This document shows, one piece after another, positions 1 to 13,994 of a DNA stretch of 64,000 nucleotides. The stretch's first letter is position 1; each line of letters starts with the position of its first letter. The stretch comes from Siphonodentalium dalli. Its lineage: Eukaryota > Mollusca > Scaphopoda > Gadilida > Siphonodentaliidae. Position numbers and translations under genes: made by a program. The stretch is taken from assembly GCA_032622095.1 (NCBI GenBank), contig CP136067.1, forward strand, positions 76,596,705 through 76,660,704, in the 5' to 3' direction. Under the pieces are notes generated by a model. The model was not told where the DNA came from, made no database searches, and saw only the letters and a list, made by a program, of their open reading frames with translations.

Positions 1-809
1 CGTTGTTTGATATGTTGTTTTATTCCAGAATTTAACCAGAATGTTACAAGCGTTTATAATTATGTCTTCGAAAAGAGCGCTGTATGTTGCGCTTACAATT
101 ATGACTCCTATAATCTTCGATATAAATATATAGACTTATATATAGCAATATATGTTATAAACTATATGGGAGTCTTTTCCCCATACCGTGCATGCGATGC
201 TCAACGGATCGACACCAAAATCTATACATTTGTCCGTGACCTTATAGTGATAGTTTTGGTGGTGAGGCCACGAGGTCACGCTGATGACCATGCGATGGGA
301 ATTTAAAGTCGTTTGTTGGTCAACAAATAAACAAACTCGCGCGAAAACAGTCCACCCCTGTCCACTCCAAATAATTTCTGTCTATCTAAATAACACAATT
401 GGCACATCTGTGAATTTATTGGCAGTGGTTTAGCGAAATCGGTCTGTGTTGGGTTTGAATGTTCGATGGACACTGAGTATATATGATGCACGTTATTGAG
501 TTGAACTTACCTGAGTCAGATTCTAGATCTGGTGAGTATATGTGCATAATTCTCAAATTCATCGTCCACGCGAGCAAGTTACTGCCATCTCCGTGTGAAT
601 GGTTATCATCGCTTGCTGACCAGCAACAATATATAGATTTGTACCAACTTGCGTGTGGGATTCTTTCTTTCATAGAGGGAGGTCATTCCTTCAATGGATA
701 TATGATTGAAATTGAAGGACGGTATCTTCCTGTTATTCGCTTCTTCGTAACATCGATCGCACCCCAGCTGGATTTAGCTTCTTTAACGAGTGGTGTTTGT
801 TTTCCACAG
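1..809. other. unassigned sequence upstream of the first candidate exon
   Basis: AT-rich with no recognised protein. A GGTGAGT donor-like site at 531-537 is visible but its phase does not fit the following exon. The ETS promoter, if here, is not identifiable. Confidence 0.5.
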
Positions 810-888
810 GAAATGATAGGACCTCTTGACAGCATAGAGTTACACAGACGACGAAAAACACCAGATATACAAGACAACGATGCTGAAG
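810..888 (+). CDS. ETV1/4/5: candidate 5' exon of the PEA3-type ETS gene
   Basis: A pyrimidine-rich acceptor (ttgttttccacag) precedes 810 and a donor GTAAGA follows 888. The exon reads EMIGPLDSIELHRRRKTPD... and ends in DNDAE plus one base. That base joins the two-base start of the next exon to give Asp, so the fused sequence runs directly into the IKSEP motif. The basic HRRRK followed by an acidic stretch is loosely like the PEA3 N-terminus (RKRKF, then acidic residues), but the characteristic activation helix is absent. A Met at 813 could be the start, or translation may begin further upstream. Phase agreement alone has a one-in-three chance, so this exon is tentative. Confidence 0.45.
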
Positions 889-3800
889 GTAAGACTGAAT
901 ATGTCCCGCGCAGGGAACCACGAGCACGCAGCTCATCTCACTGATCGCCTAAGCAGCCCTGTGTCGCACCCCTCAACCAGTCTTGGTAGCATTATACCCG
1001 CACTCTATATCAACAACCTCAATGCAACACCATCATATCATAATTATGTGGGTCAGTAATTTAGAGTATGTAGGTATAGGCAGTGGACAAAATTCACCAT
1101 TTTGTAAAAATAGGAATCTAAAATTTAGTTTCCCAACATGTTACTTTAGTAGGATATAATGTTTTTATAGAATATGTATTATTGGCATATATGTATTATT
1201 CGAGTATATGCTGTACTCGAACTGTATCATCTATACTTCTCCCGACTCTTGTTTAACATTAGTGTCACAAAACACCACACGCATAGTCCAATGTTTCGTG
1301 ACTATATCACAAGGTGTTTGATGAGTCCACGACACAGTTGAAGAACAGTTGTTACATGTTCAGCCTGAATGGCAAAAAATATGAGCACATACAGAATAGA
1401 CCATTAGCTTGCGATGTGCGAAAGTGAATCAATGTGAGAGAAAGTAAATGTACTAGAAGTCATATGCACGCAGCGTAGTTAGAAAGGGACTGAATAATAC
1501 CATTTAAGTGTGGCACGCGATATTACAGAACAATAGCATAGTTGACCAAATCAACGAATGATTAATCATAAGTTTGTATAAAAGATGCGACATAAGCGAA
1601 TGAGCGCACTGACCAATAAATATAAGATCTCATGAAACGTTCATCATCTCCAAACGTCCAAACTTACAACAAGGCATATAGGCGGATCCGAAGACAAAGA
1701 ACAATTTTATTATTAGCAATCTCAAAGGATTTAAGAAAACATTAGTATGACTTAAGTTGTTATGCTTTTTCGTATCTTTATATCGACATAAGCATTCCAC
1801 GAGCAAGGAAAAGCTTCTTTCGTTAACAAAAAATATAAGAATAAATTTCAAACTTATGACCCTGAAAGTGAGATTTATTTGTGTAAGGCAACAGCTAATT
1901 CCAGCCCCCGCCAACCTGGGAAAATATAAGATGATTTGCTTACCTAATACATATTCCAATCCCAAAACACAATATTTCACATCTGACATTCCCTTTATGA
2001 TAGAATTTTACCCCAACTGAATATGCCCCAAATACTTGTTGTTCTCGTACTACTTTTTAGGTCTGAAAAAGCTCTTTATTTCTTAAATTACCAACTGGTT
2101 AAAATTTCAATAAATTTTTCTACCTATAATGCATCAGTCAATTAACGCATGGTGGCTCATATTTATGAAACTCTTTTGATTCGACTTTACGCGTTGAATA
2201 TTAATGAAAAACTTACATATGGCAGTATTCAAACTGAAATAGCTCGTTTAAGCGCCCATCAACCCATCAAAATTTTACACAATGTGTATTCTATTTACGG
2301 TGTAGTCGTATAAAAAAAAGTTATTAACCACGCACTACTCCTTCTTTCAAACTACATGGTGCTCAAATCTACAGATAGAGATAGGGAAATATAGAGCCAA
2401 TGTATGATGTTGCTCAGGCCAGAATCACTATGTATGCACACTTTGGTTTACAATGGTTTGTCAATGAAGTATACGTGAATATGAATATATGAATGCCGAA
2501 ATCGCTTGACTTCAGAAACCTTGGTAGGGCGTAGTTGGAGAGTTACTTTGTCAATACAGGTATATGCTATGACACGGAAACATCATTGTGTAACATCGCA
2601 CAAGAACCGATTGGCAACATTGGAAAACAAATGTTTCCAGCAACATTTGCCGCTCACTCAGACGGAGAATAGAAAATTTATCTTCAGCATAATTGTATCT
2701 CGGATAGTAACGGTCACTGTATCGGGTATTATTATATATAACGGTATCGTATCTACAATGACTTTGAAAACACACTTAAAAATATTGGTTGAAATTATAG
2801 TTTACGAATGTCGACTTATGATAAAATCTGGCAATTGGGAAAAATAATGTGGAAGGTAGAACAAAGGTAATGCGTTTTTTAAATAGTAATGAATAATAAT
2901 ATAAGATGTGTGAACAGAACTAGTACATCTGAATGCATTAAAGGCCTTTTTATTCTTTATTTTTCGTTGTCTCTTTCTTACAGGATACTTCCCAACGGAA
3001 CTGTCCTGCGTTCCTTATCTCGATTCACACACCATGTCTATATATCTAGGACATACTCTTCCAGCCCATAGCAAGCACGTGTACTCTTGAAAATGTTACC
3101 GCGAACAGTCTGATCAATGACACAAGCATCAGCCGCAAATTCCGCTAATTCGATCTGAATTATCCCGACACCACTCAAGTCCCCGCTCAAACACTCAATT
3201 AACAATAGCCACACGAGTGCAAGAGTTCATAGTATCTTACCAACACCATCGTTCTCACATGGTACATAAACATGGCAATTGTGAGGACATAAAATTTGTC
3301 GGGATGATTGAAGCGAAATCTCAGCACCCTGCGATAGGTTTAATTGAAAATGGAGCAGCCTTTTCATGGAATACCAATATTATTATTACGATTGCCGTAT
3401 TGATGAGGAGGGACTGACTAAGTCGGCCGTGTAATTCCTTATCATAATGCATTTTCGCAAATTAATTGTTTCGGCTCGGCTCGGGTTTAGAAGCCAGGCT
3501 GCTTGTTGGAATTTACGGTCCATCTCAGACACACTGATGACAATGAATGACAATCATGGAGCTATTAAGATCTGTGCTAAATCTCGGGTTTATCACGGCG
3601 AGGGCGCGCACGCGATCGGGATTAGGCATAGCGTCAATGCTTGTCAATATTCATCCAGAATCAAACCAGAGTCTCTGTATTTAGTTTAGAACTGTCTATA
3701 TGACTAACCTTGCTCGATGAATGTCATAATCCGATATAAGGCACGCATACACAATATACAGGTCATGCAAAGAGAATAGAATGCCGCGTATAATTGTTGG

Positions 3801-5851
3801 GTAAAATACTGCAGACTGATACCTGGAATGGCAGAATGCCCAACATCGAAAAACAAAACTAAAATATATTTTGTATATATTTATTAAACGATTTTTTACC
3901 GAATATTTTTAAAGACCGAATATTACATCTATGTCCATTACAATGTATCTCAACTACAATATTTGATATACCAAACATAACACTCATAATAACTGTATGT
4001 TGATTAAAATACAGCCCATTTAGGTGCAAGATCAATAAGAGCTAGTCCTTTGTGGAGGTCTCATTTAAGGGACAGATGCACGTTTTGCATAAATCCAGCC
4101 AAAATTGCAAGAGTTTTCAACAACGAATTTCTCTGGATCTATCTGTCAAAAAATCTTGAATTTCAATCTTCATTGTTTATCGAATCTGAACAACTATTAA
4201 GAGACGACAAAAAAATTGATTTTAATACATTTGAGATATTGAAACTATTAGGTTTTTTCCCCCTTTCGGCACCAAGTATAATTTATAATTTCAAACAATC
4301 CAATCACCAAATAGCTTACTGTCTTGGCTCTATGGGAATAGGCTTAATTTGTATCACAGTGTTGCGTTATATTGTTAATTGCATAATATAACATCATACC
4401 CCCACATATTGTAATGAAGAATAAAGCAGTCAAATATTCCAGCCCATTGCAAACAAATGATGATATGCAGCGTGGTTCCCTTAACTCTTTAGCACTCAGC
4501 ACCACAGACGAATTCCCCACTGCCAATCATACAATACATGTATACAAGCATTATGGGAGTATTTAAGTAATATGATGTAGGCCTATGTCAAGTATCGCTC
4601 GGAATAATGTTCTCAAACTTCATATCTGATTAGACATAGGCATCGCAAGTTCATTGCCACTCATACAACCACCATAGAGGTCACGTAACCTTGGAGGCCA
4701 TCTTGCTTCACACACTAATGGTTATGTCTGATGCATATTCATGCGTATATGGGTATATATTGGTGCTATCGATGCAGAAATTGGTAATTCTCAACATTTA
4801 TTTCTCACTTTACCTCCATTAGTTGACATCTTTCAGAGAGGGACCCATACTCGGCCAAAATGTGTATTTTCCGACTTCATTATGTGATGAATAGTATGCT
4901 GGGTATAGGTTGCTGTGTTTGAGTTTCCATTTTATATTATTGGTTAAAATGTTATATCTGGAGACACACACTGGCACCTGAACAGGACATCACCAAGTGC
5001 CCTTATATAACGGTTCGCGTTCTATATACATAGACTGTCTGTTATCTGCACTATCTCACACCTTTCCTGGTGTTATATAGTCTGGAACTCATGACATGAC
5101 AGTATGTGCCCGTCACTGGGACTCATATACGTCATATCAACTGGAAGGCCATATTTACACCTCACATACCCGTCCTGCTGGAAGCATGTACCCGATTTCG
5201 ACTCAAGTCGCTATCGGCAGTGTATAGTTAATTCGACTGTAGTCTCGATCGGCAGTGAAAGGGAGCAATCAACTGGAATTCTGCCACAGATTAAGACATT
5301 GTGGAATAATTTGGCACGTTTATCAAAGTATATATGAGTGAAAGAGAGAAAGAGAGCAACGGGTATGTATTGAAGGGTTAATTCGTCAACGAAGCCTGTT
5401 TTTGGCAGGGGTGGTCAAACAGTTGTAGATCCTAACATAGCTGCATACCTGATGGTCGGAATCATCATCTCCAGTATAAACCTCCGAGCTCAAACCTTGT
5501 TTAAACATGCATGTAGGGTCCAGATAACCGTGATCAAGTGATATAAGGGGCGTTTGCGGTCGTTCGGGGACCAGTTGATTGACAATTATGTTCAGTGAGA
5601 TTAGTACACGTAGTAGACACAACACGGTCAAACAGATAATAAACCGGTAGAATACTTCTTGACACGCCCACAATAAACATGAACTCGTTCCCGATGCTGA
5701 GTTCAAGTCAGTCAGACAAACGACATGTCTCCCCAACTGAGTTGTCCCATACACCGAGACAAATGAACGAATGCTTCTCTTATACTTTAATCAATTTTAC
5801 TCCCAAGTCTGCATTGAAGGAAACAAGTGCAATAAGTTCAAGTGAAAACAT
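889..5851. other. long unassigned stretch of ETS intron 1 (left part)
   Basis: Only short, non-conserved frames are present, such as the 113-codon frames at 2506-2847 and 4050-4391, neither with known motifs. I see no recognisable repeat or RNA gene. Confidence 0.5.
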
Positions 5852-6298
5852 TTCTGCCTTTCACATAGTTCAGTAATTTATAACTGCCTTTCACATAGTT
5901 CAGTAATTTATAACTGCCTTTCACATAGTTCAGTAATTTATAACTGCCTTTCACATAGTTCAGTAATTTATAACTGCCTTTCACATAGTTCAGTAATTTA
6001 TAACTGCCTTTCACATAGTTCAGTAATTTATAACTGCCTTTCACATAGTTCAGTAATTTATAACTGCCTACACATAGTTCAGTAATTTATAACTGCCTAC
6101 ACATAGTTCAGTAATTTATAACTGCCTTTCACATAGTTCAGTAATTTATAACTGCCTTTCACATAGTTCAGTAATTTATAACTGCCTTTCACATAGTTCA
6201 GTAATTTATAACTGCCTTTCACATAGTTCAGTAATTTATAACTGCCTTTCACATAGTTCAGAAATTTATAACTGCCTTTCAAATAGTTCAGTAATTTA
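5852..6298. repeat. 30-bp minisatellite, 15 copies
   Basis: The unit includes ACTGCCTTTCACATAGTTCA followed by GTAATTTATA; units are 30 bp with two adjacent 29-bp copies at 6061-6118. Copies are nearly identical. On the minus strand each unit reads KGSYKLLNYV without stops, but the 29-bp copies shift frame and no other coding signals exist, so I do not call it a gene. Confidence 0.97.
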
Positions 6299-6479
6299 TA
6301 ACTATGCCAGAAAGTTTTTTCGAACTGAAATAATCAAGTATTAGCCATGACTGGCATTATAAGCGGCACCGTAGTAGTATATACATACCTGCTCTCATTG
6401 TTCCCGTTTAATATATAAATATGACAAGAAAACCATAGTCCTCAAGATCATATTACTAAGCTTATATATAAATTATAAT

Positions 6480-6835
6480 ATAAAATATATTGGGTTCATG
6501 AACGCACCACCTCAGAATTCCGTTAAAACAACCAATCCTTCAAAGTATTACAAAAACTACGGCTTAGTACTGCAGGTTTCTCATTCACCACACCAGAAAG
6601 CCTCTAAATGCGGACCAAAAATCTAATAATCGGATTAAATACACGCCCGATACTTCGCAATACGACCTTTATTCTACATTCCAACTGAAACATACGTCAT
6701 CAGCAAAGTTAGCTGTTATATTATGCATTGTTTTCCCGCAATAAAATCTTCAAAAGTGGTACAGCCATTGTTCATACCTAAACATGGAAAGCAATTAACG
6801 CGGTCATAAAAGTTACATACTGCAACAATGAGACG
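6480..6835 (+). repeat. dispersed repeat, copy 1 (inverted partner at 50470-50730)
   Basis: CACCTCAGAATTCCGTTAAA, CTGCAGGTTTCTCATTCACC and CACCAGAAAGCCTCTAAAT match the reverse complement of 50500-50705 with a few indels. Not coding; class unknown. Confidence 0.8.
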
Positions 6836-8894
6836 TCCGCGAAGATACATCCGCGAAAACAAGAAATGTGTTATCCTGCAAGATAATCGCATCTCTATGG
6901 CTCCATTGACACGGTCAGATCAGCCTTAATACAATTTCCTAAAATAACTCGCATCGCGTGAAACAAGAATTTTTTTCTCTTGCGAGTTATCACCATCGCC
7001 CCCTTGGCACGACCAGATCAGCGTAGCAGTAAACAACCATAGTATGGGGCGTAATAAATGAACGTGTAAGTTCCGTGCCTCCAAGAAGCAAAACTGCGCG
7101 GTAACTTTTCCACAGCTCTGTCTTCGGGCTATACATGTTTTGAACATTATATACGACTATATATTGACCGTATACCCCAATAGACGCGTCCATATGAAAT
7201 ATGGTCACTCGTAGAGACGGTAAATATAAGCCACACAGGCTTACAACATAATCCACTTACCCATTCTACACAAGGAACACCGTACTATCTATTATATTGT
7301 ATAACATAATGATGTTGTTTGAATGGGAATAAATACTATTAAACCAAACAAAACTTAAATTTGACGTCCATCTTATAGGAGGAGATATGCACCGTCGGGA
7401 ATCTTTCAATGTATATGGATGAAACGGCCAATGGTCCACGGCGTTAATAATTGGCTATATATTATGCAGCTGAGATTTACTTATCTGGCACCAATCGATT
7501 CCGAAAGCCAAGATTGATAAAGAACTTGGCTACTACTAAATACCTATGTGGTGTGCACCTAAGGTTTCATTTCAGCGTAGGCTGGAAGAATTTAAAAGTT
7601 ATTGTACATTCGATCGTAATTAACAATAACAGTCCATCCCGTCTTTGTTATATTTATTTATTTTATTATTTTTATTTTTGAAGAAGCTTTCCGGTATACC
7701 ACACTGGCTTCGCCTAAAACCAAAATACGTTGAGTTTGGAGTCCGAGGGTGAACACACAACATCGCGCTACGATATATTATTTGACCGATCAAAAAAATT
7801 ATTTAGGACCTGTGACCGTCAGTGTTGACCCAGGTTGATGAGACCAATGATATTTTCCCAAATGCCTGTTTGAGTTTGGGATGTCTGGTATATCAACATA
7901 CACAAGATTAGTCCATACTGGGGTTTTCATCGATTGGATCATCTGAATTCTGAATGATATATATTTGGCATTATAGCAAGTTCCTGGTTACAAATACCAG
8001 TTATTTATGTAGAAACTTGGTAGAATAATATATAGAATTATTCCTCAATGAGGACTGTCGGTGATTCCATATATAGCTACTCGAAAGATTCGTCCACAGA
8101 AAGTGGAGATACCATGTCACTTTAAAATCTTTAAGTTGGTGATAATCCCCTATAATCTGAGAAAACGCCAATGTTGCCGATGCCGAACACGAAAGAAATT
8201 ATATGGGGCCGTTCGAACTAAGTTTTTCATCACTTTTCCTTCATTCTTTTTAGTTATCCAAAGAAAACTTGTCAGCAATATATAAATTACCTAGTAATAT
8301 AGCTCAGCTGAAATTTATTGTAAATATGTTTACAATGTTTTGTCTATAGCGAAATGTCTCAATGAACTGTCTTCTCTGTTATCTCTCCGACAAAAGCGAA
8401 GAATTGTATATATAAAAACACAAAAGATAAAGCTCTTTTGTTTCATGCAATCATTCATCTCGATCTTAACCATGCATATAGGTTCAGTATTGCGAATTCT
8501 ATCATCTTTTTGTTGTAGGATTGTTCCAGGATTTGAGCCAAATGCAAGAAACTTGGTTAGCAGAAGGTAATACTAATTACATTATAAATCAAATAAATAT
8601 ACAATTATATCATCGTCAATAGGTTTACACGCTTGTTTGAACTCCTGTGTTAAAATTGTCATCTTTATTGACTCTTAGGTACTTGTTACATGTGCCGGAA
8701 CAACTCAGTCACGGTTACCGAATTATATATTTGTACACTTGCACGTCACAATAAGTGTGTACACATATGTCGCGTACGTCCGTCCGTGTGTCCATCAACA
8801 ATTTCCTTTGGTACACTCTACAGGCCACATCCCTCATCCGACTAAACTTCATGTGGATCATCGGGTGGCCTCGAGAGATTACTATTGTTTCCAA
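6836..8894. other. unassigned intronic sequence
   Basis: AT-rich; no supported gene, RNA or defined mobile element. Confidence 0.5.
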
Positions 8895-9430
8895 ATTATG
8901 TTCAAAAGAACATGGCCGCCATCTTGGAATTCATATTTTAATCCATCGGCACACCCTGCAGCCCACAGTTATGGGCGAAATGTTCTGAAAATGTGCAGGC
9001 ACGTTTGTGGTCACCCTAGATTGGAGCTATTTAAATTGAACAATTTTCGAGAAAACAATGGCCGCCGGCAACCATCTTGAATTTTACTCTTTGCATGACC
9101 ATATACAATGGCACACCTTACACGCCGCACCCCTCTTCTGATCGTCACCAAACTGCATACGGATATTCGGTGTGACCTGCAGATCCTTACTTATCATTAT
9201 TTATGTTAAAACCATGACCACCAGTGGTCACCTGGGGTTTCCACATTTGAATCCACCAGCACCCTGCTGCCCACAATTATTGGCGAAATGTTTTGAAAAT
9301 TTATAAGCATGTTTGGGATCACCTCTAAATATGAGCTATCAAATTTGAACGATTTTCGGAAGAAAGAAAAACCATCAAAAACATGGCCGTGACAGCCATC
9401 TTGATTTTACTCTTTGCATAAAAAAATACT
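8895..9430. repeat. diverged tandem duplication (~310-bp unit)
   Basis: Two units (8905-9105, 9205-9430) share GCCCACA.TTAT.GGCGAAATG, TTGAAC.ATTTTCG and CATCTTGA.TTTTACTCTTTG. Related words recur near 35110-35150 and 48715-48860, indicating a dispersed family. Confidence 0.75.
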
Positions 9431-12219
9431 TCGGCATGTTTTATCAGATTGATCCCAAACTTCACATGGGCTATTCTTTATGACCTCTGGTATTACTTAA
9501 ACATTTAAACTGTCGGCATTCCTTATCGCTCCATTGACTATAATGTTTGACATTACCCCATCTCAAAGTTGAGCTACAGTGCCATTGAAGATTGACATTA
9601 ACTTAAGTAATAAATGTAACCCGCCATTTCCCGAGCACGAAATAAGCCCAACCACATGTTTTCTCTGATTCCAGCACGGTGTTCGCCAACAGAGCGTGAC
9701 CAAATAGTGCCAACCACATACAGAAACTTAGAAGAACTACCACCAGAGAGTAAGTATACTCACCCTTAAGTTTTGGTTGCTTAGTTATGCCATCATATAT
9801 AAACATCGACGCACACAATATGACAATATGGTCTCACAGAAGTAAGTAAATCTACATTGTCATCGACAACGGTAAACTGTTAGAATATAGAGCAGTGCCA
9901 TATCTGTTTCAAATGCACCCACCCATACGTCAAACTGAGTTTGTGAAATGTGCATGCATGTATGCAATATTGTATAATGGCGTCCAATTGTTGAACTTTG
10001 GTTCCGTGATAAATCGTCTAAAAGGAAACATCAATTTGTGTTCAGGTGTATACCGGATGTTATGTTTGCCTAAGGACAATATGTATTAAAATTTCCTCTT
10101 TAGAATCCGGGCTAATAATTTCGCAGACTTCCAACTCATAACAAATCTTTTATGCTCTGATATCTGCTTTATAGGGTTAGTATTTCGTCTATTCGCTGGT
10201 CACGCATACGAATGTGTAGAGTGGCTCTCGCGATATATCAGATTTATGGAAGCACAAACTCAGTATGAGTGTGCATTGATTCAATGTGCGTGAACAAATT
10301 CTCAGTTCATATCGAAATGGTAATGTATTGATCGGAATGGCACATCGAGATATCCCTAAACTCATACCAAGCTTGAAAATCGGTCCCCATTTTGCTGCAT
10401 TTCGGTCAGATATTTTTCAGAGCATATGAAGCCAGTATATCAAATGTTCGAGTATTTGTCAACCATTCCTGTACCTCCTTCCTAATTACGCAGAAAAAAG
10501 GGCCATGTCCGTTTGAGGTCAGGACTACCAAAATGGCATGTGGATAGTGAATAACGACTACTTTCGAACACTGTGTCCCAGTATGTTTAACATCTGGGGA
10601 TCTATATATCTATGAAAAAGTCATGACATGCATGCACCGTCCCTAATAATAGGGATAGTAACCATTCCTGGAAGTATGCATGGCTTTGATCAAGCAAGCA
10701 CGCTATTTTAAGTTAAAGGACTGGATAATGGTGGCAAAACATAACTTATTAACAGTACCACATATTTATAGATAATATAGATGACACTGAATCATCAAAT
10801 GCAAGTTGCGGGTAGGACTGGCAGCAAACACACAACATATCACCCTGAAAAAACGTTATGTTCGTCATCAACTTTGTATTTGTTCAAATGTGCCCCGATC
10901 CCTCTTGTGATATTCTATTAAAACAAATAAAAAATTTAAAAAATGAGTGGTAAACGTTAATTTTAATCTATCGCACACGACTCGGATACATGACCGGTCA
11001 TTGTCATTAGTTGCCAGTGTTGTGTCGATGCTCATTAACCCTATATGTCGATAAACGAGTTCCCTATTACAGATGCACTGGACTTGGAGAAACCAAACAT
11101 ATATGGATCTGGTACATTATCTTGAACAATCGGCAGCTATCGCACCAGACAGCCATCGAAATGATCGATTGTTTTCCGATAATAGAAGAACAATAGTTTC
11201 GTCTCGTTACATGAGTAACAGCTAAATCCAAGTTTTTAGATGACCCAGAAATGTCGCCTATCTCGAGCACGCACCTGCTGTGCGACCACTATTGACTTCG
11301 CCGGAGGGCTACGGCCGTATAACAATCACACGTGTAATGGTGAAATCACAATAGCCTCGGCACGCGGCAGAGGGACCGGTTTAATTATTCCACGGTGAAT
11401 AATAGACAGAGGCTGAATGAAAATTACTTCTGTCTATTATGACCATTTATAGGGTCTATTTAGAAGAGACGTGTTCTCATGAAATTTTAATGCATTCTTT
11501 AACTTTGTGACACGATTATATAGAGTATTCAGCACTGAATTACGACTGAGTCTTTCCCATTCAATTGTCAGGGAATCCAGCTTTCTGTAATCAAACATTG
11601 TGAATCAAGAAGTCTGCCTGTCGTTTGTATCAGACCAGTTTTAGTAATCGGTTGTAAATTTTGAAAATGTTGTTGAATTTTCAGCAATGTGGACTGGAAA
11701 TTCAGTTTTAATAGTTGGAACAATGCTGTCCCTGCATGCGACAGTGAACCTTTCGGAACAATATAGTATGATGTGCCGAAATAATTGCATATTGCCATTT
11801 TGACGAAAGGATACCGTCTCCACCTTTAGAGCGAGCAAGCGTCTAATTAATGTAGACTCGGTTTTAGTGTGCACTCGGGATAAATGTAGGAAATTAAAGT
11901 ATGTTATCTGTACCTCGAACGTTTTCAACAGATACTGGTGTACAATTTATAAAACAATAAGTTTGAGTCGGGAAGACCAGTAAACAGGAGCTTCTGCAAC
12001 TAGAATATATTTTTTTCTCCAAATATATATTACTTCATGAACTGGGTCATAATGTTTGGCTATTCTAACCAATTGTTCAGGTGTTATGTGTGCTGTTTTG
12101 TTTTAATTCACAATTATGTTAACATTTGTAAACTTGTGAATATGTATAAAATCAGATGTGTCTCTTGTGTGTTGTGAGTACAAATGCAAACATGCCTTCA
12201 ATTCAAGTTCCATTTAAAT
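9431..12219. other. unassigned intronic sequence around a SINE copy
   Basis: Apart from the SINE-like repeat at 10265-10395, nothing supportable. Frames near 11568-11928 overlap each other on one strand and lack motifs. Confidence 0.5.
10265..10395 (-). repeat. SINE-like repeat, copy 1
   Basis: Contains GTGAACAAATTCTCAGTTCA, TATCGAAATGG, then GGCACATCGAGAT and AAGCTTGAAAATCGGTCC, the reverse complement of the block in 45130-45235. Confidence 0.7.
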
Positions 12220-12266
12220 TGTGTTGCTGTCGTTGTTGTCGTTGTCGTTGTTGTTGTTGTTGTTGT

Positions 12267-12310
<44 letters not shown>
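12220..12310. repeat. (GTT)n followed by (GAT)n microsatellite
   Basis: An imperfect GTT/GTC tract (12222-12268) switches cleanly to (GAT)14-type repeat (12268-12310). Confidence 0.95.
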
Positions 12311-12315
<5 letters not shown>

Positions 12316-12479
12316 CGAATTTCTTACCTTCCCAGAAATATGCCTATATACAGTGTATATATAATCTGCAGTGAGATCGTCGGATATGAGAAGTAGAGAT
12401 CGTTCGATAAATTTATGGCGTATGTAGTGTATGTAAATCTAGCGTATGTAAATATTGGATATATCTTTACAATATTGCT

Positions 12480-12585
12480 TCAGTGAACGTGAACAGATTC
12501 TCATTTCATATCGAAATGGCCATACATTGATCAGAATGCAAAGTTGAGATGTCCCTCAACTCAGATTAATCTTGAAATCTTCGAT
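12480..12585 (-). repeat. SINE-like repeat, copy 2
   Basis: Carries GTGAACAGATTCTCATTTCA, TATCGAAATGGCCATACATTG and AGTTGAGATGTCCCTCAACTC, matching copies at 10265 (same strand), 45130 and 46850 (opposite strand). Confidence 0.7.
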
Positions 12586-12989
12586 GTTTCGTAGAGGCCC
12601 AAACTGGTAGGGAAACCAAAGATTAACGGTAACACCTCTGACGACCTATATAATCTTTATCTTGCACAATACAGATTATATATTATATAGGTAAGATAAA
12701 AACCTTTTTAAGTTATATTTAAATTTTTCTCCCAGACCCCTGGTCATATTTCAAATAAATTTGGTGGGTTGAGTCGGTGTACCCTGGCAGATGTTATAAC
12801 GTGGCTAGTTCTTGAAAATTTAAAATGAAAAATTTAATTTTCATAAAAACAAAAAATTCAGCTGGGAGTAGAATCAACATAATTTTAGTTTTTCTATTTA
12901 ATTTGTTTTTGTTTTTTGATGTTTATTGTTTTTTGTGTTTTGTTTTTGTTAGTTAAATTGGGCAAGGAGTTAAAAAAAAAAATTAAAAT

Positions 12990-13360
12990 ATGACCCTGGA
13001 TCCGCCCATGGTTGCTTGCCGCAGTTACCCCATTTTAACAAATCAGACCCCAGTAACCAAAGGGCCCTCCATAATATATATAAGCTAAATAGACCAAATG
13101 GTTCTTAAGAAGTTGTTTTAAGAATTACTATGGAAAGAAAGAGATATGGCCCCTGGCTTCGCAACTATTTTACTTGGTGGCCTCATTATAACAAATCCGA
13201 GTATGAGTCAGCTAGGGGACATCCACACCAAATATGAACCCATTCAGTCCTATGGTTCTGATGAAGAAGATGTTTAAAGAATTGTTGATGGACAGATGGA
13301 CGGACGAGGAGTAATGAGTATAGCTCCACCAGAGACTTCGTCTCAGGTGAGCTAAATAGA
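12990..13360 (+). mobile_element. 3' end of a dispersed retroelement (LINE/SINE type)
   Basis: Contains 'catccacaccaaatatgaac', 'cctatggttctgatgaagaa', GGACAGATGGACGGACGAGG and ends 'gagacttcgtctcaggtgagct'. I recall this as a highly repeated 3' sequence in bivalve and other lophotrochozoan genomes. No coding sequence is present. Confidence 0.5.
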
Positions 13361-13994
13361 GTATTTAGGTCGCCTATATGAGGCTGTATAAGTTTGATGA
13401 AGTCACCAACAATATATTTTCGCAATTCTGGTGTCCCTTTCCCGGCCTCCTTTGCTCCACCGGAAAACACCATTTTATCAACTTTATCAACACCATTCGA
13501 TTCCTCAAATCAATGATATGCCCGTGTATTAGTTTGTAGGAAAACCGGCGAAAAACTATATTTTATTAATTTGTGTGTCCCATTCCTGACCTGAAGTTCG
13601 AAAATTTTTAACTGCACCATTAACATCCTTATATAATGTGGATTATTCACACAAGCACGGAAGGAAGTCCAATGGCATAAATTAAGCTCATTTTCCAAAC
13701 TTGGTTATCTCTGGTGGTATTCCATCGCTTTCGGGTGCCCGCCTTTCCATTTGGTAAGGCAAATGATGACTTTGCTCAGTTCTTCGAGGCTTGCATGGCA
13801 GTGTGTGTAGTAAATTAAATGTTGTCAACATGTTGATCCAGTAATCATATGCAGTTCTTTGGCAGGATTGCTCAAGCCTGTGGGTTGATTTTGCTGAGTG
13901 ATTGGACTCGCGAGCAATCGGACTCGCATATCAAGCATGTTTCATATTTCCCTGACTCGCGAAGCCGATTGCTCAAGTGTGCGGGGTACGTGAG
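13361..13994. other. unassigned intronic sequence before the hAT MITE
   Basis: No gene or repeat recognised apart from two 'gactcgcga'-type words at 13905 and 13953. Confidence 0.45.

Noticed and set aside
483-531. Possible extra ETS exon ending at a GGTGAGT donor
   Set aside because: The donor looks good, but the frame would leave one extra base while the next exon starts at phase 0, and there is no similarity to the family.
1315-1360. Hammerhead-ribozyme-like TTGATGAGTCC ... GAAGAAC
   Set aside because: The CTGATGAG core is followed by no matching stem II and no GAAAC, so the catalytic fold is not supported.
4050-4391. 113-codon frame with a hydrophobic C-terminus
   Set aside because: No homology recognised, intronic position, no supporting splice or UTR signals.
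5838-6282. Minus-strand frames of repeated KGSYKLLNYV
   Set aside because: They follow from a 30-bp minisatellite without stops; 29-bp units shift the frame and there is no start context or conserved flank.
5846-6298. CRISPR-like array
   Set aside because: The repeats have no unique spacers and the genome is eukaryotic; it is a plain minisatellite.
12184-12396. Frame with poly-Val then poly-Asp
   Set aside because: Created by the GTT/GAT microsatellite.
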